DNA of 64,000 nt from Polytrichum commune (lineage: Eukaryota; Streptophyta; Polytrichopsida; Polytrichales; Polytrichaceae), in NCBI GenBank assembly GCA_950295325.1, contig OX485806.1:6014001-6078000 (forward strand). Reading direction: 5' to 3'. The translations under genes were made by a program, and so were the position numbers. Positions within the stretch are counted from its first letter, which is position 1. Each line of letters starts with the position of its first letter. This document shows, piece after piece, positions 22,751 to 41,154 of the stretch. The notes under the pieces are model-generated. The model searched no databases and was not told the DNA's origin. It saw nothing but the letters and a program-made list of their open reading frames with translations.

Positions 22751-24386
22751 GCTACATATGATGGGGCATATAGGTGCTCTTTTGTTCAGCTTTGCGATTG
22801 GCGATGGTGTATTTGTAACCAGATGAAAGGTAGTACCTTGCATTCGTTTTTGTACAGCAACTGAAGTTGATATCGGCAAGTGGCTGCATGTATATTTGTT
22901 CTGCTCCTTTGCAGGCTTCTGATTGTTATGATACTCCATTTTTCTCAAGGGGTTCTTATTTGTTCCAATTGATTCACACCTTCTGCCAGAGTTGTGTGCG
23001 CCTACTTTGTAGGAACACAAGCATACACTAAGGTGCATTTGAAGGTTTGCCTGTACCTCTCTGAAACACCTGTAATGGTTTGGGATAGTGAACTGTTTGT
23101 TGGAAAATTCTGGGCTGCTCCCTACTGTTCAAATGTAGTGGAAGATTTATCCAAGTGCAGGCAATTATTCAGGAATTTTGGCAGTCCGTTTTGGGTGGAT
23201 TGAAATTCAATGCATTTGTTTGCTACTCATTTGCGAGAGGTCACAGATATTTTCACAATAGAGCTTTGGCCTTATTGAGTTTTTGAGACGTTTTTGGTTG
23301 CGCAGTAATAAGTCTTTGTACACATATTAGGGTTACAAACGATTTGTGTTGTTTGCCAACTACCTTGTGCTTTTTGAGTTTGTATCAATAAAGTTAAGTT
23401 TCAGTTTCAAGTCGCTACGATCTCAGATTGCCTTTGTAGTCCAGCTGTGTACAGTGTTTTTGCTGGAGGCAAGGTCTGTGTAGTTGGTTTCATTTTTCTC
23501 TTGGTTATGATTAAAAATATTCTGGTGTGTAAATTGTTCAACAGCTACAGACGCTTTGCAGCTCAAATTTTAGAACATGTGAAGACACAGGGTAGCCCTA
23601 CACAGGTTTTTGTGCTTCAAAACCCTGACAGGCAGGCTACGAAGTTCAAATTCCATGCAAGGTTACAAGTCTGTGCCCAGTTTTTGCATGCTTGGAGAAA
23701 CTGTACATAACTTAGAGCAAACAGATACAACTGATCCATCATGCAATTTAAGGTAGTAGTGCTCAATTAGGCAATTCTTTCATAGAATAAACACATGGTT
23801 GTGGAAATGGGATGAATAGAAAGTTCCAACTATGAGTGTAACATTTTCTTGAGCCAAACAATAGAGGTACATAATAAAAGTGTATTTGGGAAGTATAGAT
23901 TGCATTGGTACATGTTGCTAAATCTAACAGGTGGTGGCTCAGAATAGGTCAGGAGTTCACTGACCACAGTAGTTGTTGAAATTTCAGTGAGAGTATAGAA
24001 TAGGATGAGCAGGGTGCAGATGTGAAGAACTCACAGTGAAGGCTTGATACATGTCTTGTCTGATGTGCTGGAAAACTATAATCAACTATTAGCCCTGTTC
24101 TTGGTTTCCCAGAGACTAGAGTGCAACATTCAGGGTCCAATTTATTTGCAACTTGCAATGCTGAACTCGCAATGTGTAAATATAGAACCTTCCAAGCTGG
24201 ATCAGGTTACCCATTGCTTGTATCTTGCCGGGCTATAGGTCACAAAATGGAAGGATGTAAGTAGCATATGTCAAGCTCAAGGACAGTGATTCAGAGTGGC
24301 ATCATGTTTTGTGAGGCCCTTAATGAGATCCCAGGGGCAATTGCGGGGTCCTTTTCTCCCAATCTTGAATATTACAACCCAAATGT
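22751..24386. other. Intergenic stretch between convergent genes
   Basis: MRG 3' untranslated sequence probably extends to about 23400, where AATAAA occurs (about 23387). The Mpv17-like gene ends from the other side. Short frames here (for example 23447-23710) have no family support. Confidence 0.5.
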
Positions 24387-27300
24387 TTATGGGATTTGAG
24401 GATCAAGTTCCCGTGGAACTCGTATTTGTGGGGGTCTGTGTAGGGGTGGCATTTTCTGAATTGGTCTTTGATTGTGAACTGCTCTTTGATTGTTTGCCAT
24501 TCCACCTTTTATTTTGTTCATGTCACCTCTCATGTTACTTCTCATTCGACTGCCCGAGGATCCCTTGTGGCTAGCGAAAGAGAGGTACACATTCCACACG
24601 AGAGAGACGACATTAGCAAATAGCACCTGCAAATTGTGATGTGGGTCCATATTAGAAATTTGGTGATCTGAACACGGAATATGATATGAGCGGCACATGC
24701 GGTAAAGGGTGCTAAAACCGTGACTAAGTGTTGAGAATATATACTATTATTAGATCAAGGTAAACTATAAAGTGCTTCTTGTTAGACAGTGAAAGGGGAT
24801 TCCTACCCACCAACGTATGTCTTCATTGGATTTCTTCTGCAGAAGGGTTCAAAGTTTCATGGGTGGATTACTCAATACTGTTAAGGGGCCTGATGCTGAA
24901 ATGGTGAACATTCTTATAATCAACATGCGCTTATTGTAGAAGATTTTAGGGTGTTGGTTTTAGCATCCTCAATCTTAATCATGAATCATGAATCATTAAC
25001 CTTATATTTTGATGTACTTTAGAGTTATCCTTTAACTCAATGGGACTTAGTTATTGTCTCATAGCCGATTTGAGTTTGTGAATTTTAGGTAGATAGATCG
25101 CAACACATTACAAGGGTTTATAAAACTGGGAACAGGAGAAGTTGCAAAACCCCTCACTATGGAGGCATGAAGTGATGCTAATATGTATTTAGTATGACAT
25201 ATTTAGAGGTGTTGTTGGTGGGCTACTCTTTTGGAAATTACATTCGTATAATATGTATGAGTTGTAGTAATTTATGTCCATTATTTGAACTGGGCTCTGG
25301 TGTTACCTGCAAAGCTGGAGGCACAAACATAAAATTGCAGAATTGGAAGGGTATCCATAGCTTCCAATTTGCAATAATTGTGGGCTGCAAATCCTGTGCA
25401 CGAAGATAAGAATCATACATTTGATGTCAGTGGATTTTCATTCAGCTGTGGATTAGAGCCGCATTTATGATTCATAGAGTTTCAGAAAACATACATCACC
25501 TTCTCAAGCTTTGCTTTGATCTCGCTTTGGCGCCCTTCCATGAGCAACAAGACAGCGAAGGTCAACGCAATGAAGAGTGGTGCAAAACATACCTGCGATC
25601 AGTGATTCTGAGAATACGATTAAGTCATGTCAACAATTGACAACTCTGCGAACAAGAGATTTCACCAAGAAGAATTTTAATTCTTGTATTTGAGTACCTT
25701 TTAAATCCTAAGATTGCTTCCATAAGAGTGGCAGAAGTGAACCTGGTCTAAAACAAGCCTTATGACTGCACCTTTAGCACCCTGTGCTTTTATTGTTTTA
25801 TTCATAAAATTATACCTGCACAAAGTTCCCATGTGATGAACCGGTTGAGTTTGAGAAACAATGGGTTGAAGTTCCAGAGTTTAGGAAAATCACCTGTCAT
25901 TTTAGAGGAAAGTTATAGAATACACCTCAAATTACTAAAGAAAAACTGAGAGATGTCAACATGTAACCAGTTGGACTCGGAAAACAATGGGATCTCGACC
26001 AGTTATGCCCAAGAATCTTTGCAACATTGGTCCCATGCTCAGGTGATAACCTTTAATACACAACAAGTTTCACTTATGGTGTCTACAACCCTTCTTCAAT
26101 TGCTGTTCTTATCAAAAAAACCTATATCTGAGTGGTATGTGGTTTGGTGTTGCTCCAAAAACAGATATTGAAAAGACATCATGTGTTCAAAAGAGATTGG
26201 ACTACGTGTGTCAAAATATGATAACCATTCTAAACTCAATAGTCAACATAAACGGGGAAACCTATATGACCATTTAATGAGCACCAGATCTTCACTTTAG
26301 TAATGAAGAGAATCATCATATTAGCTCTAAAAATCATGAGGAAAGTGGCTACGGCCTCGATTTGGATTCGCTAACCATCTTGTGCTAATCGTGTGTTTCA
26401 TATCCTGCGAGAAGTGGGCTAGTCTGCGAAAGTAAGCATTCAAGACCCGTCTACCTTCGTAGTGCCTCAAGATCAATGTCTGGGGAGAACTGTCAGTTAG
26501 TTCCAGATGAACCGGTTGAGTTTGAGAAATAACCAGTTGAAGTTGGAGACTTCAGGAAGATTACCGATCATTTTAGAGGAATCTATAGAAGAATATACCT
26601 CAAATGGATAAAACAAAACCGGAAGATGATGTCAACATGTAACCGGCTGGATTTAGTAGAATCACTAGGAATTTGAGTGACTATGCCCAAAAACTTCCCG
26701 GGCGCTGCTCAAGATAGACGTTGGAAGTCTGGTTGTAATGAATTTGACGACGTTTGAGAATGGTGAGGAGGATGAGCATGTACCAATAATGAAGTACAGG
26801 CCCTACAAGCGCGATTCCCAAAAATGTCATGGATGCTGCCCGTCTATAATCCAACTTCTTACTTTTCTCAACAATCATCTGCAAACACAAATGCCCGTCA
26901 TCAGCACCAATTTGTCACCTTCTTGGATGCAATTTTGATCCCTCCATGCCCGCACATGCTTAGTAAGTTTTTGAACAACGCAAGGTGCACCACAAACCCA
27001 TGAGTTAAGGAAGCAGCACCTTTAAACCGAGGAGTTAAGGTATTTGGCATACATTTGGTAGCTGTATGAACCGAAGAAGCTCATTTCCATGTAGAGAAAA
27101 AGAGACCATGTATAATGCGAGGTTGGTTTGGTTTTTTTTGTGTTTTATTTATCTGATATTGAAATAAATACAAATTCTTGAAGTGAAAGTGATTTTGTCA
27201 CCCCTAGTTGTGATATAGTCAGCCTTATTACTGGTAACTAGAGAGCATTACATACTAATAATGAAAGTATCCAAATTTTGCAAGTTACAAGTTTTTGTCC

Positions 27301-29381
27301 AGAATATCATGGCAATGGGTCCCGCCCACTTTAGTTGCTGGGGTGGCCTAGATCCTAGTTTTGGGGGTTGGTCTTGGTTTAAGGGGCTCCAACCTTAGGG
27401 TTGGTTCACATGGGATCCCAAGTTCCACTGATGTCAACAAGTCCCCAACATGGAGACAAAGTCCCAAATTTTGAGCCCCAAGAAAACCATTAAAGTATGG
27501 TTTATATCTATTAAAATCATAATCTCAATTATTCTATGCACATTTTTTGGGGGACTTATATTGAGGGTTGCTCTTTTGCTCAACCCAACATGAGTCCCGA
27601 GCCTCACCTCCAAAAAAGGGTTTCCATGTAGGCATCCATGTCATACTTGGGACTTAGAACTTCGGATCCCGTGTGTAGTGGTAAGTCTCAACTTCCACGC
27701 TCTCAAGGGGTGAGATTGCATGGATTGACCTCAAGTGAATTGAGACTTAGGACTTGGGACCTCATGTGAAGTGGTAAGTCTCAACTTCCATGCTCTCAAT
27801 GACTGAGATTGCACGGATGGACCTCAAGTGAACTGGGACTTAGGACTTGGGACCTCATGTGAAGTGGCCCTTAGAAAGTCGAGTGAAGGGTGATTACCTG
27901 GGTGAAAATGTCTCCAATAAGATTGAGCATGGCTGCTGTAATTGCTTTTGTTTGTATAGGCTTCTTTGAGAGAAGCCCCATGTACCTAATGAACCATCCG
28001 AGTCATTAGTTTGCTAGAGCTCGCTTCCAAAAAAATCGTCTTTGGGTACTTCGTTCTACTACTTTGCAAGTTGGAGGAAATTCTTATCCCAAGAGAGGTT
28101 CACATTAACTTAGCGCACACCCTAAAAGTTATTGAAAAAACAAGTCATATTGAAATTCTCGATAAGCATTTGCTAAGGGAGTAGGTGAAGTTGGAGACTC
28201 CGATCTTTAGTGTCACGTGTTGGACTATGACTAAGCTATGTGGGACATATTGTGGAAACTCTCAACTCCATGTACATTATTGGCTATTGGATTCGCTCAA
28301 GCATTAAATATTCGGTTATCAATTGCAATCATGCAAATTGTCATTTCAAGTTTTTGAGTCAGAGTTGAGATGCACAAGTTATGATAAGAGATCAAAATGA
28401 AGCCGCTCTTCCTTTTTAGGTGATCACTTATATTCAAGTAGGCCCTCCCAATTGTGTTGAGTGTCTATATTTTGAGCAAATAGTCCAACCTAATTGTAAT
28501 GCATGTCTTTTCTGTGTCTGCTTTTAACCACAAGCCTTGCCATAATGTATGCGAGTGTTATTCAACTACTTTCTTAATCGGACACCTATATTTGAATGGG
28601 TGTGTGGTTAGATATGGCTCTAAGAATTGACACATAAAGACACATGCTTAAAAGAGAGTCGCCTCCGTCTTCATATTTTAATGAAATACTCTACACTCAA
28701 TAGTGAACACAATTGAGAGGAACTATGTATTCACTTCAGGAATCAACACACAATGTGCATTTCCAAAAAGCATAACTAAGTGAGGGGAGGTCCAATTTTT
28801 AGTTCAATTCTTGGCCAATGTTTCATCTAACATTTGCTAACCAAACACAAACTTGAGAGCTATTTAAGCTGATCAATAGAAGATGGAGAACAAGAAAAAC
28901 AAGCCACATAGCACTTGCATACTATAATACAAGTGTCCGATTGAGAAGAGTGACCACATACGGTCCACATACTATTTGATGTGATATTACTTTTTCAAGT
29001 GTCCAAACTTGATTCTACAATGAATAAAAATGCACTTGACTTGGTCAAAATGGATTGATCACTACAAGCATTTGAAACCTAGGCAAATGACATGTGTCAT
29101 TGAAAATTTGTCCTATGTCACTGGAAAATCTGCAAACCTACCACAATGGTAGATTTGCATTGTTCTTTCATTGACGTAGAATTCATATTGCTAGAAGTGA
29201 TCAACCTTTTGAGTCATTGTGATGACAATTTCTGCTAAAACAAATGAAAGAACAATTCACCGAGTTTTGAACGAGTTGATAGGAAAACTTTAAAAATGAA
29301 AGTGCAAAGAATGCTTGGTTGATGATAAGTACCAGCCCAATAGTCCAGTTTGGCGTCGCGGTGCACCATCCCCACCGGACG
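24387..29381 (-). CDS. Mpv17/PMP22 family membrane protein (first exon not found)
   Basis: Exons in transcript order: 29381-29333, 27985-27898, 26878-26784, 25815-25743, 25592-25500, 25393-25307, 24626-24387. All borders are GT..AG and phases match. Together with the one base owed by the missing upstream exon they give 242 codons including stop. Motifs in order: GLLGWYMGLLSKKPIQTKAI, IGDIFTQ, DYRRAASMTFLGIALVGP, VLHYWY, GAKGAVIRLVLDQ, FAPLFIALTFAV, LLMEGRQSEIKAKLEK, DLQPTIIANWKLWIPFQFCN, FMFVPPALQ, VLFANVVSLVWNVYLSF. This is the complete Mpv17/PMP22 core with four hydrophobic spans, found in peroxisomal, mitochondrial or plastid membranes and thought to form channels. After the core is a basic, Met/Asn/Gln/Pro-rich tail of about 60 aa that most family members lack. 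The start exon and targeting sequence should lie right of 29400. Introns hold several repeats. Confidence 0.9.
25829..26705 (+). repeat. Repeat C, two direct copies flanking a repeat A copy
   Basis: The stretches about 25829-26050 and 26509-26705 match: GATGAACCGGTTGAGTTTGAG, CATTTTAGAGGAA, ATGTCAACATGTAACC. The second lies about 680 bp after the first. Repeat A copy 3 (about 26130-26460, minus) sits between them. A reverse-strand copy of C is near 38715-38930. All lies in introns of the Mpv17-like gene. Confidence 0.7.
26130..26460 (-). repeat. Dispersed repeat A, copy 3
   Basis: Reverse complement of the 4.4 and 52.4 kb copies, with TGACCATTTAATGAGCACCA and GTGTTTCATATCCTGCGAG as landmarks. 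Confidence 0.75.
27398..27870. mobile_element. PIF/Harbinger-type MITE with TTA target duplication
   Basis: Borders read TTA|GGGTTGGTTCACATGGGATC at the left and ATGTGAAGTGGCCC|TTA at the right, giving TIRs of the form GGGYY..TTCACATG and a 3-bp TTA duplication, the signature of PIF/Harbinger (Tourist-like) elements. Length 473 bp, noncoding. The right half contains an internal direct duplication of about 93 bp (about 27678-27770 and 27771-27863). The right end is 27 bp inside the intron from the donor of exon 27985-27898. Confidence 0.82.
28570..28760 (-). repeat. Dispersed repeat A, partial copy 4
   Basis: Matches one end of repeat A (CGGACACCTATATTTGAATGG, ATAAAGACACATGCTTAAAAG, CTCAATAGTGAACA). 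Confidence 0.6.
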
Positions 29382-29499
29382 CTGTATCGCAAATCAAATC
29401 ATCATAAGGTCCAATAACTTGTATTGATAAGGCATTCTTTTAAGAAGCCTGTCAAGCTATGCAAGGAAATAAGCTAGACCACCCTTATTCGCTTACTTT

Positions 29500-29870
29500 T
29501 CTTAGAAGGACACCTATATGCGATTTGTATGTGGTTGGTGTGGCTCCAAGAATGGACACAAAAAAATACGTGTGTTAAAAAAATACGTGTGTTTAAAAGA
29601 GATTAGGCTTTGTTTTTAACATACAATAACCATTCTAAGCTCAATAGCCAACATAATTGAGAAGATTTGTATGATCAAATATTGAGCACAAGATCCTTCA
29701 CTTTGATGTTGAACAAGATATGTATGAACTCCAAAAGTCATGAGGAAAGTGGCTACAACCTCGATTTAGATGTGCTAACCATCTTGTACTAATCAATCGC
29801 ATGTTTAATATCCTACAAGAAGTGGGGTTGTCGGAAAACGTAACCATGTACTAAGACCCATTTACTCTTA
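29500..29870 (-). repeat. Dispersed repeat A, copy 5
   Basis: Near full length: starts at AGAAGGACACCTATATG and ends near GTACTAAGACCCATTTAC. A duplicated AAATACGTGTGT word is internal. Confidence 0.72.
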
Positions 29871-31900
29871 CTCACATTCTATTATGCGCGCGCGCACACA
29901 CACACACATACACACACATATATATATATATATATATATTCAAGGAAGAGCAGTCTACCTTCACAACACTACTTGGTAGAGTAAAGGTCTTCCTCATGCT
30001 GACATTTTAGTGTAAAGTGTACAAATTTGTAAGAAGCTGTGATCACACTCCTAGGATTCCGTGGTGCACCCAATTGAAGGTATGTGTTAACTATTGTTAG
30101 GTTGCAGATTGCCAAATTAGGGTTTGGACATTTCAGTTGTTTCCAAAAGGTAGGTTTTAGAATGGTTAAAGTCTTTTAAAGTAAACAAGGGGGGTTTACT
30201 TACTCGGTGCTCTTCTCCTCATGCCTACTTTTGCCATGCAATGTGGCCGATGAATTATTGCTTTGTATTTGCAAAGTGAATTGCGTCTTCCTGCTATGAA
30301 ACCATTTCATCCGGATTCAAGTTATGTGGCGGACATCCATCGCACGCTTAAAGTTGGCCTGCATTGAAGGAATTGGAAAAGACAGCAATTTATTTATTTA
30401 TTAACATGCATTAGATGATTTTATATTCTTGAGTTCGATTCAAATCACTTGAACTCTTTAATCAAATCATCATCTATTCCCGGATAACTAGAAACACTTT
30501 TGTACATGAATAAACAACTTCTACTCACATGTCAAGCAAGGAAACCCTAAAAAGAAACTGTGTAAATTCTTCACCAACTTCATGAACAATCTTGTGTTGA
30601 CAAGGTAGGGTTAAATTCCAACAGTCCCCTTCTTGCTCAATTGCACACCCATGGTTTTGTTGGGTTCCAATTTTATTTCCCAAACCCCAGATGTCAATGC
30701 TCATCCATGCAAGTTGCCATTTGTTTTGGAGGTTTCGTGTGCAGGATGTGTGACGTTATCCTCTCACAATTTTCATGTGGTGTAATGATTGAACAACATT
30801 TGGCCAACATTTTGAAAACATAAGGAACACAATGGACTCTTCTTGTTCGGGATGTTTTTACCAACCTTTTCCAAGTTTTCTTAAGAGCTGAAATGGAATT
30901 TTTTTCCCCTCAAATTGGAGATTGGGTGCCTTGCTAACATGGTGCATTAATTTGAGAAATAAATGTGAAACACACTCTGTGTGACAATGCTTCTATGTAT
31001 CACAATTTATTCCGTCTCATATTCACATTTGGCGATGGATAAGGCAATCTTGGTGATCTTTTATTGCATCATATTGACTAACAATTTTCAATTGAGTTTG
31101 TGTGGAATGAGAGCATAAGCGTACCTTTGTTCCCCTTGTCTCCTCCCCTCTCACCCTTGCTTTTGTAAAGGCTTGGAAGTTGGTGGCTATATTGGGGAAG
31201 AAGGTAAGTACATATGTGAACAATGGAATCATCAACCATGCATGCATTCTTGCAAAGATATGTGAACACGAATGAAAAGGGTCAGCCTTTTGGCCCCTTT
31301 CATGTCCAAAGGTTCCTTGCCTTTGTCAAGGGTTCACAAATTGGTCAAGACTTGATTTATTAGTAGGCCAAGGCTCAACACATCCAATCCAATGTGATGA
31401 TAATACTCATCTTTGACATACTCTAATTTATGAAAGTTGAATGAATAGGTTTTTAAATGTGATTGGTCAACAAGGGCAAGGCAAAGTTTCTCCAAGCCTA
31501 GTAATGTAGAGGGTGCTAAAATCAACACCCACTTGCACAATAGACATATTGACTATGAGAATATTGGCCACCTTAACATCAAGCTCTTGTATTGATTTTG
31601 GACCATCTACCAATAAAAGTTTGAATCTTTATAACTCTTGTATATGAAATTCACTGAAATTAGGTTTTGATGCATTGAGAATCCCTTGTCAATTGCTAAT
31701 GATAATCATATATATATATATAATTGTAATATGATTACGCTCAACTCTTAAAGTGACGGTTCTAGCATCAATTACCTAATATACTGCAACTCCTTAATTG
31801 GATGAGAACCAAGTTACAGTAAAGGGTTCACTATTCCAACTGAAAATCATAATTTTCCCTCAGAAAAATGTCCACGTTTCACTCCTAGTCATTGGTTTAA
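29871..31900. other. Gene-free stretch with compound microsatellite
   Basis: A GC/AC/AT dinucleotide tract lies at 29885-29939. The missing first exon of the Mpv17-like gene should be somewhere here or further right, on the minus strand, but no convincing targeting-peptide exon stands out. Other short frames are unsupported. Confidence 0.4.
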
Positions 31901-31913
31901 ACCCAGTAGAATC

Positions 31914-31921
31914 CCACGTGG
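31914..31921. promoter_or_regulatory. G-box upstream of the oxidoreductase
   Basis: CCACGTGG, a perfect palindromic G-box (bZIP/bHLH site), about 360 bp before the start codon of the plus-strand oxidoreductase gene. A weaker GACGTGG word follows near 32024. Confidence 0.5.
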
Positions 31922-32277
31922 AAGCTACATTCTAAGTAATTAAGGGGAAATAGAGGACCCTTTCGGTGTACCTGAGTACTTCTATCTAGATCTCAAACGA
32001 CAAGCTAAGCGAGGTCCACATTCGACGTGGACTCTCCCCAGGCCAGCTCTGAGGGCCTGGGACGTCAGTAAAGGACATCATCGAGAGAGTTCCCCATTCA
32101 CAAGACCTCTACGTCGTCCGATATTAGCGGGAGGAAATTGAGACCGTTGGATCGAGGATTGTGAGTTACCATTCGTGAGGGCGCCTTGGTTGTTCCCGGT
32201 TGCGTTATCTTTTGTTCGACGCTCGCCCCGCCTCAAGAGAGGTACGGATGTCCCGAATGCTCTCTCCTTCCTCGACA

Positions 32278-37695
<5,418 letters not shown>

Positions 37696-40420
37696 GGGAG
37701 AGAGATTGCAGATTAATATATCAAGGTTTATGAATGAATCTTAGGGCATTCAGGATTTTCTGTGTAGAAGTATTCAAGTGTACTGAGAATCTTCTAGAAC
37801 TTCACTTGTTCAATTTCAGGAGTAGCAAAATAGATTAGTGGACACACATTTAATGGAGTACGTAGTTTGTACACCTTGGGTCATGCGCATGAACTCCAGA
37901 ATCTTCGAGGACCAACTTGAAGACCAATGTTTCCCTAGCATATATAGACTGGGTATCCGGACAGACCATAATTTGTCTACGGTTTCCCCATTCATCACAC
38001 ATACCGTAAAGTCTACTAGGTCAAGTCAAGAAATTAAGTAGCAATGCAGAATCTCCCATGACTATGACTCTTGTGGTGGCAACTGACACGATTGACAGGA
38101 CAATCCAGTGCAAAGACATGCACTATACTTAAATATTCTACCAAAAATACCGTAATTGTTGGCTGTTAGTACTGAACACTAGTGGTACCGTAATACACTC
38201 TGAACTCAGTAGTATCACACCTATGGCAACCAAAGTGCACGTGATATTACGGAGTTTTGTAGTGTTCACATGGATGTGAGATACTGCAGAATTAGTGTAG
38301 CATGCGACACTATGGAGTAACACAAAGTGCAACATTTTAATGGTGTGGTGTGGTCCACTCCACTTGGCCTTCTCGAGTAATGTGGCAAATGCATGCACCA
38401 AAATTCAACAAGTGGCATAAAAAAATAAAATAAAATAAAGGTGGTCACACTCCACATATTGACACATGACACGATGGGAGGGTGTGGGTTGACTTTTTTG
38501 GTGGTTTGCAATAATGACAAAGTTCGTGACACAAGGGAGAGAAATGTGACAATAAGGAGTGAAATTTGAATTACGAACATCTGTTCCCTAGGGTTTCGAG
38601 GTATTAGAGAGTGAGTGATATTGTGGGGGTTGATATTACGGAGTTTAGGGTGTACCACCAAGTTTCTTGCACTAAGCTTATGGTACTTATCACATGCACT
38701 AAGGGTTGTTTTATACGTGCAGTGTCCGGGGAGTTTTTTGGGCATAATTAGGTGAGATCCTAGTATTTCCAAGACCAACTGGTTACTTGTTGACATCTTT
38801 TGGTCCTTCTAAATGATTAATATGAGGAATATTTTGTAAATTCTTGTGAATAGTTCGGTAACTTTCTTTGAAGTTTTGAATTTGAACCATTTATTTTTCA
38901 AACTCAATTGGTTTATCTATAACTTAGCGGTTGGTTCACCCTGTTCATTGTACACACGTGACCAAAGGCCATGAGATAAAATGGTTTCAAATCTCTTGTG
39001 GGCAGTGGTCCATAGGCCATTATCATACCAAGTGGCATTCACATCACTTTTTAGAAACCTTGGTCATGAGACATTATAGTGCAAAGAGGACTTAGACCGT
39101 GACACGGTGTTTTCGATGAAAGTAAAGTAAACATAAGCGTTTGTTAAAAGTAACATTTAGGAATAAATTTTACATTAAAAATTTATATTGATTAAACATA
39201 AAGTATTCTTCTGACGTGGTACCTATTATATATGTTGAGATGACCTACTTGGGTTTTATTGTTGCAAATTCTAGGTGACCACCATAGTTTATCCATTTTT
39301 TTGACATGAAGTGACATTGTAGTGACATGTTTACACAAGGTCACTAAAATTAGAAGTGACCATGTGATCCCTCAAACGATCATAAGCACCCACAACTTAT
39401 AATCAACCCACCAACATGAAAATCCAACATAAATGTTCTTCAAACCTCCATGCATCCGCGAACATCATCACTCAACCTACAATCAATCTATTGTCAAGAC
39501 ATGGCCACAATCACCATAATTATTATTACCCACAATTGCAAAATCAAAAGAAAAGATGAAGAAAAAAAACTAGCATTTTAGTACTTAATTCAATGTACCC
39601 TTGAACAAGATTGACAAGTGGTGCAAGATCGGAAGCCACCCACAAAGCTTGACGCCAAACACGGAGCTTGAAAATATCAATTGAAAATACAAGAGTAGAA
39701 GCGGAAGCTTAGAGTAGGAATGGGGTAGAGAGAAAACCCTAATGGAGTGAGGTACTTTGCCCAAGGGGCTCAAACTCTTCTTAAACTTGTGAGAGAGGAC
39801 CCTAGCTGCTTAGAGCCTCAAAACCCTAATCGTCCTAATGATAATGCAACTAACCATAAATTAGCCTCCATGGTTTTGACCTTATGAGTCATGACTCTAG
39901 TATTATCCTAGTAAAATTTCCGCCCTATCCCTAGTCCCTTTAACTACGTGCCTAAAATTAAAAAATTGACTCGGGAAATATCCCGAACTATGATGCCTCA
40001 ACCGGCATATTGCCAGTCTATTCTCCCTTGAACCAGTTGATTTCCGACCTCGACAATTTTACACCGGTATGTCTTCCGAATCATTGCAAACTCATTCGAA
40101 AATCTCCAAAAAAAAATCGGCCAGCTCGTAACTAAACATCGGTACTCCCCGTACATTGCTCTCAGTATTTTCAACTATATTTGATACGTGTGTCAAGACA
40201 TGATTTCGGTGCAGTACATATAAATCACGGCGGTTGAATAGGGGGGGACATGAGTGAGCAGTCATGGCACATGATACCGTAAACGCCGTGACCATGGTCT
40301 TTCTCGGAAATGGGGAGCTGTGATCGATGCTTTAAATAATTTTCATGGCTCTTGAAGCCCTCTTGAAGTGAGCTTTACATGACTGGAGGTAGAGTAGCGT
40401 TCTCTTGCCAGTTTGGGAAG
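37696..40420. other. Intergenic stretch
   Basis: No gene recognised. A reverse copy of repeat C lies at about 38715-38930, followed by ACACGTGACCAAAGGCCATGA shared with 5220. The rest is AT-rich and unclassified. Confidence 0.45.
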
Positions 40421-40850
40421 AGATTCCTAGTGTGGACATCTGCCTAGCTTATGAACATCGTCCAGCTTCATACTCAACATTGACTCTGTAATCGCAAGAA
40501 TCTAAGGGAATCCTAGTGTGGACATGTGCTTAGTTTATGAACTTTGCCAAGGTATGGATGTACTGCTGAATCTACACTCCCAAGAATTTAAGGGAAACCT
40601 AGTGCAGACATGCGTCTAGCTTGTGAGTGTTGTCGAGTTACAGATTCAATGCTGAATCCGTAAGAGTATAAGAGAATCCTAGTGCAGACATGCATCTAGC
40701 TTATGAAAGTTGTCAAGTTACAGATTCAATGCTGAATCCGTGAGAGTATAAGAGAATCCTAGTGCGGACATGTGCCTAGCTTAATGGTGAACGTTGCCAA
40801 GCTACCTATTCAGTTACAAGGAATTTGTAGTCGCAAGAATATATGGGGAA
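40421..40850 (+). repeat. Minisatellite, five copies of 80-86 bp
   Basis: The word CCTAGTG..GACATG(C/T) recurs at 40426, 40512, 40598, 40678 and 40758, each followed by TAGCTTATGAA, a GTTGTCAAG or GTTGCCAAG word and GAATCCGT..AAGA. Spacing is 86, 86, 80 and 80 bp. The array ends about 300 bp before the start codon of the next gene, so it lies in its promoter or leader. Confidence 0.85.
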
Positions 40851-41154
40851 TGACGCAGGCACAAACTGAAATTCATTTCTGGGTCCATGGATCTGGGAGT
40901 CCTAGCTGAATAATGATACGAAGTAACACTCAAATCCTTGGAGACGTTCCCGATTCCCGAATCAAGTGCACATGAACTCGTGGAACTCCATCACAAACTT
41001 TGGCCTCTGGAATTATTGGAATGTCGACACAAAGCTGCACCCCAGCCAACATGGTGATGAAAACTTGTAATTTTATTGAGGTAGTGGAGTACTGACACTG
41101 TCATGGCTAGAGTGTTTTACGAAATATTGGAATTATTTGGATTTTCCAACCATC

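Noticed and set aside
40421-40850. Regularly spaced direct repeats considered as a CRISPR-like array
   Set aside because: Adjacent 80-86 bp units with no unique spacers in a plant context; it is a minisatellite.
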